The notes below the pieces were generated by a model. The model was not told the DNA's origin. It made no database searches and saw only the letters and a list, made by a program, of their open reading frames with translations. The position numbers and the translations under genes are program-made. A DNA stretch of 64,000 nucleotides from assembly GCA_963978905.1 (NCBI GenBank), contig OZ022259.1:45712727-45776726 (forward strand), read 5' to 3'. This DNA is from Trichostrongylus colubriformis (taxonomy: Eukaryota > Nematoda > Chromadorea > Rhabditida > Trichostrongylidae). Below, in pieces: positions 48,805 through 57,331 of the stretch (position 1 is its first letter; the number at the start of each line of letters is the position of its first letter).

Positions 48805-49230
48805 TTAAAAGGAATCGTGCATGGAAAGATGAGTTTCTCTGTTATCCAGGTATTTATGTTGTATTTGCTTACCAAGGGACGGATGCGAAATTTCGCGCGA
48901 AAACGCAAGAATCCAGTTTGCATACAGCCCTCAAAGTGGTGGCCGAGGGGGCGGGGCCTCAAAGTGAATACCTGCCCCGCTGTCCGCCGTAGTCGGAGGC
49001 GAAGAGTGAGACCGTTTACATGATTTCTGTTCCCACTCTTCGTTTACGACCACGGCGGACAACGGGCGGGCATTTACTTTGAGGCTACGTCCTCCCCCCC
49101 CCCCCCCCGTGCACAGCCACCACTTTGGTGAGCTGTATCTTAGCCGGATTCTTACGTTTTTGTGTGAAACTCCACATGCGACCCTCATTGAGCAAATACA
49201 AAATAAATTTATGGGTAACAAATCCTTTAA
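48805..49230. mobile_element. Hairpin element family B, divergent copy
   Basis: TTAAAAGGAATCGTGCATGG AAAGATGAG on the left; the right arm keeps AAATACAAAATAAATTTATG GGTAAC and CCTTTAA. The GC-rich centre CCGCTGTCCGCCGTAGTCGG mirrors GACCACGGCGGACAACGGGC, and a run of 15 C lies in the right arm near 49095. Confidence 0.7.
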
Positions 49231-49602
49231 GAATACGCCATGTTTGTCTTGCGATCCATGTCAAACATGAATCAGTGCGTGGAGTATATGGGTAAATGCA
49301 GCAGCACGGCAATCTATTCAACTCCAACAGCACTGAAAGCAGCGTCTCCTCATCATATTCCATGGAACACTTATTTTTTGGAGTGTGTATCCTCAGGACA
49401 AGATTTCACAAGGCGGTGTGCAGCACGGAGCTAGGAGCGACGTACTTGGGTCGTAAAGCGGTTGCCGTGTCCTGCATTTTTTAGGCGTAATTGCTTTAAG
49501 AGCCGAATACGTGCGGCGCACCTAGCTCGCATGTCGCACGCCGCGCTGTGCGCTTCTGTACTGAGGGTCCGCGCCTTTTTACAGCCAGCGAAAAACTTTC
49601 AC

Positions 49603-50500
49603 TTGAAGACACCGGAATGGGGTAATTTTGGCCTACGGTAGAACAGACGTAGTTCGGACGAGTTTAGTGGCCGCCATTGCACGAACTCGCCAATTTGACG
49701 CCTTGGCATGGTGCCAAGAGGAGATGTTTCTATTATGAAGCTGTTTTTTCTTTTACTTTTTCTTTGTTCTTTCTTATATTGTTTCCGGATGTATTTAAAT
49801 GATGCTAATGTAGTTGGGAATGGCCACTCCACTGCGCTGGGAGTCAGATGCTAAACTAACGTTGGCGCACGGCCCGTCTTGTACAGCGGACAACTCGGGA
49901 AGTCAGTGTGTTGATGCGAATGTGTTGCGAATACACACCACAGCGTCGCGCTTTTGAATCCGGGTTTTTTCACCGATTATCGCTTCCCTTGAGTGTTCGT
50001 TACAAAATGCTCATTTCTTTGCATCTTCCTTTTGTTTCGGACCCCATCCGGTTCCTTCAAAGACACCGGTAGGAGGGCAATTTTGGTCTACGGTGTGTGA
50101 TTACGGTGGCTTGCTGCTGTCGCACCGACACCTTGCCAGAGCGTCGAAAGTGAATTCATTAGGTTTAGATTGTGATCACACTTTTTTCCTCACACTTTCG
50201 CTTACTTCAATTATTGCTCTACTTGTTTGTTGCTGTGTGTTGTTTCACTGATTTCACACCATCACGAATGAATAAAATACACCCTACGAGACAACAAATA
50301 ACATCTCTACAGCGGACAACTCGGAAAGTCAGTGCGTGTAGTTGGAAGTGATGCGAATGTGATGTAAATACGCACCACAGCATTGCGCTTTTGAATCCGG
50401 GTTTTCCACCGATTATCGCTTCTAACCTTAAATGTTCGTCACAAAATGATCATTTCTTTGCGTCTTCCTCTTTCTTGGGACCCCTTCTGCTTCCTTTGAA
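49603..50500. mobile_element. Two head-to-tail family H MITE copies
   Basis: The first copy (49603-50062) runs from GAAGACACCGGAATGGGGTA to CGGACCCCATCCGGTTCCTT. Without a gap a second, rearranged copy (50060-50500) begins AAAGACACCGGTAGGAGGGC and ends GGGACCCCTTCTGCTTCCTT. It carries about 200 bp of unrelated sequence (about 50100-50300) in place of the usual left half. Confidence 0.7.
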
Positions 50501-50592
50501 CTAAACCTTCGATATGCCTCCTTGGAGCTTTCTCCCCTTTCGATTGCTTGTTCATGTGTATCGGATAAGAGAAGAGCAGTATAGAAATCACA

Positions 50593-50822
50593 ATGTCAGT
50601 TACAGTTGAGAGAGATTTACCCACCCAACGTTTGGTTCATTTAGGTTCTAAGGAAGTAAACGAGGGATGGATACTTAATGGTCCAGAGTTCCACTGCGAT
50701 AAAGGATGTCGACAAGAGCTTTACATGAAGAGACTTGCCAATCCTGACAAATCCAATTGTCTAGATGATGATATTTTGTCACCGAATAGGACACAGCGAA
50801 TGAAACTCCAACTTTGTCTCAG
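50593..50822 (+). CDS. Uncharacterised multi-exon gene, probable exon 1
   Basis: ATG 50593 opens a clearly coding frame: MSVTVERDLPTQRLVHLGSK, then EVNEGWILNGPEFHCDKGCR, then QELYMKRLANPDKSNCLDDD and ILSPNRTQRMKLQLCLR. It ends at donor CTCAG|GTCAGT with two bases left over, the right phase for the exon at 54457. No signal peptide or membrane helix is visible and I recognise no family. Whether this is truly the first exon is inferred from the ATG and the absence of a better upstream exon next to the family H repeats. Confidence 0.6.
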
Positions 50823-50983
50823 GTCAGTCCATCTGCTTTGCGTTTTCCTGTTCCGCACCTCAAATGTCGCCAGGTTCAAGTAGCGATGGAGGCTCTACAG
50901 GGGCTAGGAGATTTGCAGTGCGCGATGTGGATTCAGGCTCAGGGATGCAGCATCTGGTGGTGTTTTGGGCACAGCTCTGAGTG

Positions 50984-51270
50984 GGGTGGGGAGAAATACG
51001 CCTAATAATCGCGTGGCCGCCCGCGGCGAGCGGCGCGACGGGTGCGAGTGTCAGTGGCAGTGCTGGCAGCCGTCGAGCGAGACAGTGTGACAAGGGTGGA
51101 GGAGGCAGGGTGGCGTGGCTGGAGGAGGCAGTGTGGCATGGGTGGAGTGCAGAAGTGACGCAGCCACGCTCTGCCGGGCTCCCAAGAGCAAAATCGATTC
51201 GCAAGTCATACTGGTGGCGCCGCGAGTGCGACGCCGCTGACGCGATTATTTGGCGTATTTCCCCCCACCC
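50984..51270. mobile_element. Mutator-type MITE family C, copy 2, 9-bp TSD
   Basis: CTCTGAGTG at 50975-50983 is repeated exactly at 51271-51279. Arms GGGTGGGGAGAAATACGCC / GGCGTATTTCCCCCCACCC. The GC-rich interior GGGTGCGAGTGTCAGTGGCA and CTCTGCCGGGCTCCCAAGAG is shared with the copy at 51470; about 45 bp around 51095-51140 is extra, a small internal duplication of GGAGGAGGCAG. Confidence 0.9.
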
Positions 51271-51469
51271 CTCTGAGTGCGTTGCCACTGAGGCTAGTCG
51301 ATTTCTGTGAATTGTGACTTGAGCCAGTCCATTTTTCAAAGGCTAAAAAATGCTCTCAAGAGATTGTCCGAAATGTATGGCAATATAACTGCGGCCAACC
51401 TTTTAAAAGCACTTTTTACTCTTTGAAGAAGTCTCATAGATCAAGCAATCCCTTATACCCCTCTTCCAT

Positions 51470-51707
51470 GGGTGAGGCCACTACGCCGGTAAATGGCGTG
51501 ACCGCCCGCGGCGAGCGGCGCGGCGGGTGCGAGTGCCAGTGGCAGGGCATGGCAGCCTTCAAGCGAGGCAGTGTGGCATGGGTGGAAGCGCAGAGGTGAC
51601 GCTGCCACGCTCTGCCGGGCTCCCAAGGGCAATCGATTCGCGAGTCGTACTGGTGGCGCCGCGAGTGCAACGCCGCGAAACGATTTTCTGGCGTAATAGC
51701 CTCACCC
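51470..51707. mobile_element. Mutator-type MITE family C, copy 3, 9-bp TSD
   Basis: CTCTTCCAT (51461-51469) and CTCTTCGAT (51708-51716) match in 8 of 9 positions. Arms GGGTGAGGCCACTACGCC / GGCGTAATAGCCTCACCC. The interior matches copy 2 through GCGGGTGCGAGTGCCAGTGG and TCGATTCGCGAGTCGTACTG. It lies 200 bp from copy 2 in the same orientation. Confidence 0.9.
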
Positions 51708-51831
51708 CTCTTCGATGGTGTGAGACGAGGACTCGCCCTTGAGGCGTTTGGCCTCCAAATTCTTGCCCTTGAAGAACTTGAAGAGGTATCTGACACTAGA
51801 AGACAGCCAAGATCAAGAAGACTGGCATATA

Positions 51832-52725
51832 TCAGGTTGTTCCAAAAGTCTTGTAGTATTTTTTCGATCATCACTTTCTATTTTTTTTTTCGTCCAACAA
51901 ATAACAATTAGGCAACAACGTATTGACCATTGTTATCGGCAACCCTCTGCCACTTTATAGGAAAATCGTTGATTCCCTTCTCCCAAAACTCTGGGTTCTG
52001 AGAGTCGAAGAAGTCAGCGATCGCCTTCGCAAGCAAGTCATTATCAACGAATTTTCTCTTGGCCAGGAAGGATTCAAGAGGATGGGGAAGGTGATAGTCA
52101 GAAGGGGCAATCTGGAGAGTATGGCCTGTAGGGCAGGACATCCCAGCCGAGCTCCTATAACTTGGCCTGGGAACTTTTCGCGAAATGGGAGCGAAATGGG
52201 AGCGGGCGTCGTCATGAAGAAGGGTGACCGCGGACCTTTTTCGGCACTTTTCTCGAACACCGACGACGAGCTGCTGGAGCTGGCGGGTGCATACGGCAGC
52301 GGTGACTGTCTCGCCTTGTACCAGCACCTCGCGGAAAAGCATTCCTTCCGCGTCCCAGAACCAGCACAGTCCCAAGCGTGGTTTGTCTTTCATGTCAATC
52401 TCGCCGTTGCTGAAGCTGATGAACCAGCGGCGCACGGTCACATAGCTCACACATCCCTTGCCCAATGCAGCGTTGACGGAGTGGCAAGGTTCCGTCGTTT
52501 TGGTGCCGCAAAACCGCTCATAATAGATGACACCGCGAGTTCGGTGGGTATCGACAACGGGCATTGTAGCTCTCTCCACGGGATCTGGTGGGTCAATATA
52601 TATTTTCCTAGAAAGCTTAGGGAACGTTCTACCATATTCTAAACCGCCTGGACCTGCCTCGAAGTGAACAAGAGTTACTGATTTTTTTTTGCAAAAATAC
52701 TACAAGACTTTTGGAACAACCTAAT
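51832..52725 (-). mobile_element. Mariner transposon (894 bp), internally deleted but open
   Basis: Ends TCAGGTTGTTCCAAAAGTCT and AGACTTTTGGAACAACCTAA are flanked by TA (51830-51831, 52726-52727). The terminal repeats extend about 30 bp through TTGTAGTATTTTT. The only large ORF is on the minus strand (next entry). Relative to a ~1.3 kb mariner about 400 bp is missing from the centre. The TIRs and family differ from the mariner at 18210. Confidence 0.92.
51908..52579 (-). CDS. Mariner transposase, central region deleted in frame (223 aa)
   Basis: The product keeps the N-terminal DNA-binding part (HRTRGVIYYERFCGTKTTEP, then VTVRRWFISFSNGEIDMKDK PR). It then jumps to the sequence normally found about 130 residues later (LCWFWDAEGMLFREVLVQGE TVTAAV). 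The second catalytic region LLHDDARSHFA and the third, SDYHLPHPLESFLAKRKFVD, are present, and it ends FWEKGINDFPIKWQRVADNN GQYVVA. The segment with the first Asp of the DD34D triad is gone, so catalysis is not expected. The frame is uninterrupted through the junction, so a TIR-binding protein could still be made. Residue comparisons are to mariner/SETMAR-type transposases from memory. Confidence 0.85.
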   Translation of the reverse strand: MERATMPVVDTHRTRGVIYYERFCGTKTTEPCHSVNAALGKGCVSYVTVRRWFISFSNGEIDMKDKPRLGLCWFWDAEGMLFREVLVQGETVTAAVCTRQLQQLVVGVREKCRKRSAVTLLHDDARSHFAPISRKVPRPSYRSSAGMSCPTGHTLQIAPSDYHLPHPLESFLAKRKFVDNDLLAKAIADFFDSQNPEFWEKGINDFPIKWQRVADNNGQYVVA

Positions 52726-52739
52726 AGTATACGAGATGA

Positions 52740-54265
52740 TACACGTATCATAAGATGTAGAGGTACCTCCAAAAATGGCATAACTGAACTCTGTGAAAAC
52801 TGTAAACTAAATTTTCTTGTGATTATCGAGATCAGCATGCTCGAAAACTAAGGATCACTGGATCTTAACTAGAAAAAGGAGTAGAAAGTAGCAGGTTTTA
52901 ACATTTGGTTCCTACATGGACTGTATCATAAGTGTAGACGTACCTGACGAGTCAGAACAAAAAAGAGGCATAGCCAAGAAAAGCTACAATTTCAAAAAAG
53001 CAATAAGCAGCAACAGGTGTCGTGCATCATATGAAATGCCACGTGGATCAATTTTATAGGGTGTCGAGCAAGCCCAGAGCCAGCCCGCACACATAAAGTC
53101 AGAGCCATCGTGAAATCGCTCGCCGAATGCGTCACTCGTCATGAGCCGTTGATAGAGATTTACGGTCAGCGGAGTGCTACGGAAAAAGGAACAGATCTGG
53201 CAGGCTAAGGAAACTGACTCCCGAGAAGAACCTCCGTTTGATCGATTGGTCTTCAGTTCTGAAGTGAGTGTCAATGACCTTCGAGCCAGTTTATCGACTG
53301 TCGTGTCCAGAATGACGGTCTGTAGAAGTATCAAGCGCAATAATAGCTTCGTGCGATGCTGCTCTCATTTGGATCCTCGGCTCACGCAGCCTCACAAAGA
53401 AGCCCCCCTAGACCTCATTATGGAGAACATGACGACGGATTTGTCAAAGACAAAGGTCTTTTTTAGGAGGCTCCATGAAGCGTTTTTGTGGTTAAGGTGA
53501 TATTTTCGGAAGAAAAGGAGTTCAGTGTGGCCGATCCAGACGGTTACGCTTATGATTGGCGGAAAATGCGCAGGGAGCTGGTGTGCCTCGGCAGACGCGA
53601 TTTTGGTGGAGGCAGTGTCATGGTGTGTAGAGAATTCTATCAAAAAGGAAGCTTGAGTTAGCTTTTGTCTCCATATGCATATCTTCGTCGGACTATGGAT
53701 GTATTATGGCGTCATCTGCTACCTATTCTAGCGGATCGAGGGGAATGAGACTTTACGTTCCAGCAGAATAACGCTTCCATCCATGTGATGCGCTAACAAA
53801 GTCATACTTATGCGTAACTGGCCTGCATGCTTTCCTGATTTAAATCCCACATAGCACTTTGGGGGATCTTGGTTCGGCAGATATACTGCCACGGAGGTCT
53901 TCCGCTAATGTAGATCTCAAAACGGCGATCGCTCAGACATGGAGCTGTGTGGATCCACAGCTTCGAGTAAACTTGTGAAATTGGCGCTGAACCGTGCCCT
54001 GTGATCATTTCCAAACTTGAAGGACTCATTTCTCATTGGTGGGTTTCTTAACTTGTTATCACAATAATGTTAAGGTGTATCTATTTTTATAATACAGCCT
54101 ATATAGGAGCTTAATAAATTCTGCCCCACTTTTCTCCAGTTCGGATGGAATTTGGTAAACCTAGGTTTCCGGGCTTGCTGATCTCGATAGTCACAAAAAA
54201 TTGGTCAATAATTTTTACAGAGTTTAATTATGCAATTTTTGGGGGTGCATACGATGCGCTCTGCA
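52740..54265 (+). mobile_element. Degenerate Tc1-like transposon relic
   Basis: Long terminal inverted repeats: CCAAAAATGGCATAACTGAA CTCTGTGAAAA at about 52768 and the inverse complement of TTTTTACAGAGTTTAATTAT GCAATTTTTGGGGG near 54215-54250. Both continue into TGCTGATCTCGATA-type sequence, about 85 bp in all. The + strand has a broken Tc1-type transposase: VIFSEEKEFSVADPDGYAYD near 53490-53550, DFGGGSVMVC near 53605, QQNNASIH near 53765, and LKTAIAQTWSCVDPQLRV near 53915-53965. Stops and frameshifts occur throughout. A 20-bp stretch near the left end (GTATCATAAG...GTACCT) recurs 177 bp further in. Confidence 0.75.
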
Positions 54266-54456
54266 GTAGCCAGCTAAACCCACTGACCGCACTTGCGCCT
54301 ACCGAAGATTTCCTGTCACAATTCACACTTTGTGGACTTCATATCTATAAATTATTATACTTCTAGAACCAGCTATAGTGACGAGAAAAAGCTTGAAAAG
54401 TTAAAACGATATTTATTTTGCATCAGCCTTCTGCTTTTTCCACTAATTCCTTACAG

Positions 54457-54579
54457 AGAAAAGAATGGACTGAAGCAGTTGACTAGCACTCAGCCATTCA
54501 CTACCGATCCCCGTTTCACGTGCAGACCGTCGAGCGACCGTATGGCATGGTATCGTGGTACGCAGTCCCGCACTTTCCA
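54457..54579 (+). CDS. Uncharacterised gene, probable exon 2
   Basis: After acceptor ATTCCTTACAG the frame reads EKNGLKQLTSTQPFTTDPRF then TCRPSSDRMAWYRGTQSRTF, with donor CCA|GTGAGT. It begins with the single base needed to complete the AG left by the exon at 50593, giving Arg. It ends with two bases, which does not fit the phase-0 exon at 56922, so one exon between 54.6 and 56.9 kb is missing from this model. Confidence 0.5.
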
Positions 54580-54629
54580 GTGAGTGTAGGTACTACTGTG
54601 TTGATAAGCAGTGGATTTAATGAATAGAA

Positions 54630-55150
54630 GCAATAAATTAAAGGCATCATTAGGGGAAAGTCGGAAGAAAAGTAAAAGAAATAGTGCATATGAAAGCCGA
54701 CATGCCTAGCAATAGGACAGTGAAGAAACAGCGGATGGAATTGGCCTAAAACCCGAGAAATAGGACCCCCTTTCCACTGTTGATTCTCGAAGCGGACGAC
54801 CTGTCCGTCAAGAGGGGAGTAGTCTGATCTAGTTTTCCATTGGCATGTTGCCAAGTAAACACAGGGGAATTGTTTGGAAAGACGACAACATCTATTTCTT
54901 GAGTGAGTTTCACGCTAAAACTGCGAAAGCGCGCCGCAAAACCCCCGATCCTACCCCATCTCCTCGATCGCTCTCACCCCAATCAATCGGGAATTACGTC
55001 ATCGAGAGGCGGAGCCACTGAGTGGCAGAGGCGGAGCCCCTGAACGCTTCGCCGTTTTGCAGCGCTTCTACAGCTCGGAGGGGCGCTTTTTCACCGGGAT
55101 TTCGCCGCAGATAGCCTTCTTAGGCCCAGGACTACCATGTGAGTGACTTC
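54630..55150 (-). repeat. Dispersed repeat family R, copy 2
   Basis: Inverse-complement relative of 48340-48795. Visible on the + strand are GACATGCCTAGCAATAGGAC AGTGAAG, GGAATTGGCCTAAAACCCGA GAAATAGGACCCC, AGAGGCGGAGCC twice, and CACCGGGATTTCGCCGCAGA TAG at the right end. It lies in an intron of the uncharacterised gene. Confidence 0.55.
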
Positions 55151-55199
55151 TTCTTGGGATTTCTCCACTATTGCCTACCCCTAATGATGTCTTTAAGTC

Positions 55200-56921
55200 A
55201 ATAGATTTGTAATGTAGACTCTTTCATGACCTACTTTTCACCAGAATTTACTTTATGCTTTTGGCAGAGCGTTCCAGTGTAGCCTGTACCTGTATCTCAG
55301 AAAGGTGCCATGAAGACGTACGCGGCGCGTGTGAATGGCAATAGGAACAAGGGTCAAAAGTAGCTTTGCTTTAAGTTTTTGAGAATAGGACCCTCTTCCT
55401 CGCCACCATACTCATCGAACCGATGCTGTCAGTATACTAAGCATGGCGTGAAAGAGGTCTTCGATCGATAATTATGGGAATGCTTCCGCGTGCAAAGTAT
55501 GGTTATCGATTGACGACTGTTCAGAGACGAGCTCATCGGCCCGAAAATCGCCAAAAGATATAGTCGATGCGAATACTCGGGTCAATGGAAATTAATCGAT
55601 TAAGACTTAACCCTGGTATACACACTGCCTTTCATACCTAACGCGAAAATCTTAAAAAACCCAATTCGACTAATTTCCAAAAAAAAGCGATACTCCCCTT
55701 TTTTCAACCCGAATCACGATCCCCGAGAGAATTGCTCGTCCTATGCTTGGCCTTGATGAGCATCCCTTGGAAAATATCCGACTCTATTTCACTGCAAGCT
55801 TACTGCGAGCAGCAGCTTTTACGCGACGCCGCATTCTCACCTAAAGCTACACCAATTTTCTCAAAGTCTCAAGTGAAATTTCAGTGGCAAGACATGCATT
55901 AGATGGGATGATGATGGAGTTCCGACGAAATTTCCTCTAGAGAGTTTCTCCAATGTTTCGTCACCGTCGGTGGACTATATGACACTGAAAGTGTTCTCCA
56001 CATCATTATCACAACACGAGAACCACTGCAGAAATCCGGACAACCATCGCTTCGGTCCATGGTGTTTCTACAAGGATGGAGATAAGGTTGGTTCTGAGTG
56101 AAGCACTTAAAAGCTCTTTCATATTCATGGAATGCAGGATTTCTGCCTAAAAGATATAGCGTCCTTTCTTCCATGGTAGTCAAGCGTACTTGCTTGCTCA
56201 TTTTTTAGGTCTCCCTCATTAGCAGATGCCCGACGCGGATGCCGACAGCGGCTGCTGAGCATAGGCGAAAGACAATATTTCGGTGGTGTACCCTTACATT
56301 AGGTCTTCGCAGCTATGCTAGTACGTAGTTGTCGTATGGTCGCTTAGGATCCAACTACCTACGCGCCTATAGGTAATACGCATCAAGTCGCACGCGAACG
56401 TTGCGAAAATCTGACGGAGGATACAAGCAGACCCTGTGTCGAGGAAAAGTTTTGAGAAATACGGCGGAAGTGGTGCAGTGACAGATGACGTGCACCCCTA
56501 CTGTTATGGTGCTGGGATCAAAACCCGCATCAACGCCCGTCTAGGCCAACCAAGCTTTCCATACTTCCGGGGTAAGTGAATTGGTACCATACTTGTCTGG
56601 GAGGATGAAAGCCCTAACTTGTACATCGGCTGGCCCCCTCAAGTCATTGTTTAGGGCAAAACGCAATCACCTGCCACCACGATCTTGAACGAACCCAGAA
56701 TGCGCTGCGCATACTGAAAATTGAAAAATTGAAAAATTGAAAATCAACGCCAAAAACTTCATTCTTCTATACTCAAGGTGTCTCCAGAAAAAAAAAAGAA
56801 TGGATACAACCCCTTCCTTCCCCCCATTCCTGAGGATCCTTCGACCCACTCATATTTGACCTCGTTCCATACCATACCTTATTGTCCCAATTCTGATTTC
56901 TATCAATTTTCAAGTTTTCAG
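55200..56921 (+). other. Intronic stretch, mostly unassigned
   Basis: Contains a degenerate family D element (56284-56423) and a SINE-like copy (56465-56665). A missing exon of the uncharacterised gene should lie somewhere between 54.6 and 56.9 kb. A phase-compatible open stretch at about 55729-55873 (ELLVLCLALMSIPWKISDSI onwards, donor CAA|GTGAAA) is a weak candidate because its acceptor is poor. Confidence 0.35.
56465..56665 (+). repeat. tRNA-derived SINE-like repeat, intact + copy
   Basis: The head AAGTGGTGCAGTGACAGATG ACG (box-A-like) and GCTGGGATCAAAACCCGCAT (box-B-like) are followed by the body CCGGGGTAAGTGAATTGGTA CCATACTTGTCTGGGAGGAT G and CTTGTACATCGGCTGGCC. The same body is seen at 31690-31740 (minus) and 34045-34375 (plus, interrupted). 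Confidence 0.55.
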
Positions 56922-57105
56922 ATCGATCGAGCTCCGTGCTTCTACACATGTGTGACAGACATAAAGAAGCTTTGTTTGGCGAAAGCGTTGTTCCCCTACT
57001 ACCAAACACCGTATAATCTTGACGACGCTCCTGTAGCTCCAGTAGATCCCCATTTATTAAGGAATATCAAGGACGATACCCTCAAGATGAAGAACGCTTT
57101 TTATG
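56922..57105 (+). CDS. Uncharacterised gene, internal exon
   Basis: Acceptor AAGTTTTCAG, then IDRAPCFYTCVTDIKKLCLA, KALFPYYQTPYNLDDAPVAP and VDPHLLRNIKDDTLKMKNAF Y, donor TATG|GTAGGA with one base over. The sequence is soluble-looking, with conserved-type Cys and aromatic residues, and no motif I can name. Confidence 0.65.
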
Positions 57106-57161
57106 GTAGGAGTAATCATAGAAACGGCAGCATCAAATGAAATTTTACGTTCTGTTTTCAG

Positions 57162-57297
57162 ACTTAATGGATGTGCTTGATGTACCGGAAGTACTGGATT
57201 CCATAGGAGAGGTCACTCCCCTTTACTCAGTCGCTCTTACAACAAGACATCTCACGCATGCTCGATTGCTCGGAAGTGCTGTGGTTACAAGGAGAAA
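57162..57297 (+). CDS. Uncharacterised gene, internal exon
   Basis: Joins the previous exon in phase (G|AC, Asp) after CTGTTTTCAG: DLMDVLDVPEVLDSIGEVTP, then LYSVALTTRHLTHARLLGSA and VVTRR, ending AA|GTGAGC. It is acidic-helical at first, then basic. No family recognised. Confidence 0.68.
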
Positions 57298-57331
57298 GTG
57301 AGCCGAAAAAATTTCTACCTAATTATCATCC

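Larger units (their letters stand above)
36394..50592. other. Intergenic repeat-rich region
   Basis: This 14 kb between the SWEET gene and the third gene has no exon I can support. It is a mosaic of inverted-repeat elements (families A, B, C, D, F, G, H, I, J, N, P, Q, R), one Helentron-like element with a satellite, and homopolymer C/G runs. About 47.5-48.2 kb and 36.8-37.4 kb show nothing recognisable. Most open frames here are read-through of GC-rich MITE arms. Confidence 0.55.
50823..54456 (+). other. Intron 1 of the uncharacterised gene
   Basis: This 3.6 kb intron is occupied almost end to end by mobile elements: two Mutator-type MITEs (50984-51270, 51470-51707), a mariner (51832-52725) and a Tc1-like relic (about 52740-54265). 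Little unique sequence is left. Confidence 0.55.

Noticed and set aside
51923..52642. 239-residue + strand open frame
   Set aside because: It is the antisense shadow of the mariner transposase at 51908-52579, which has the real family motifs.
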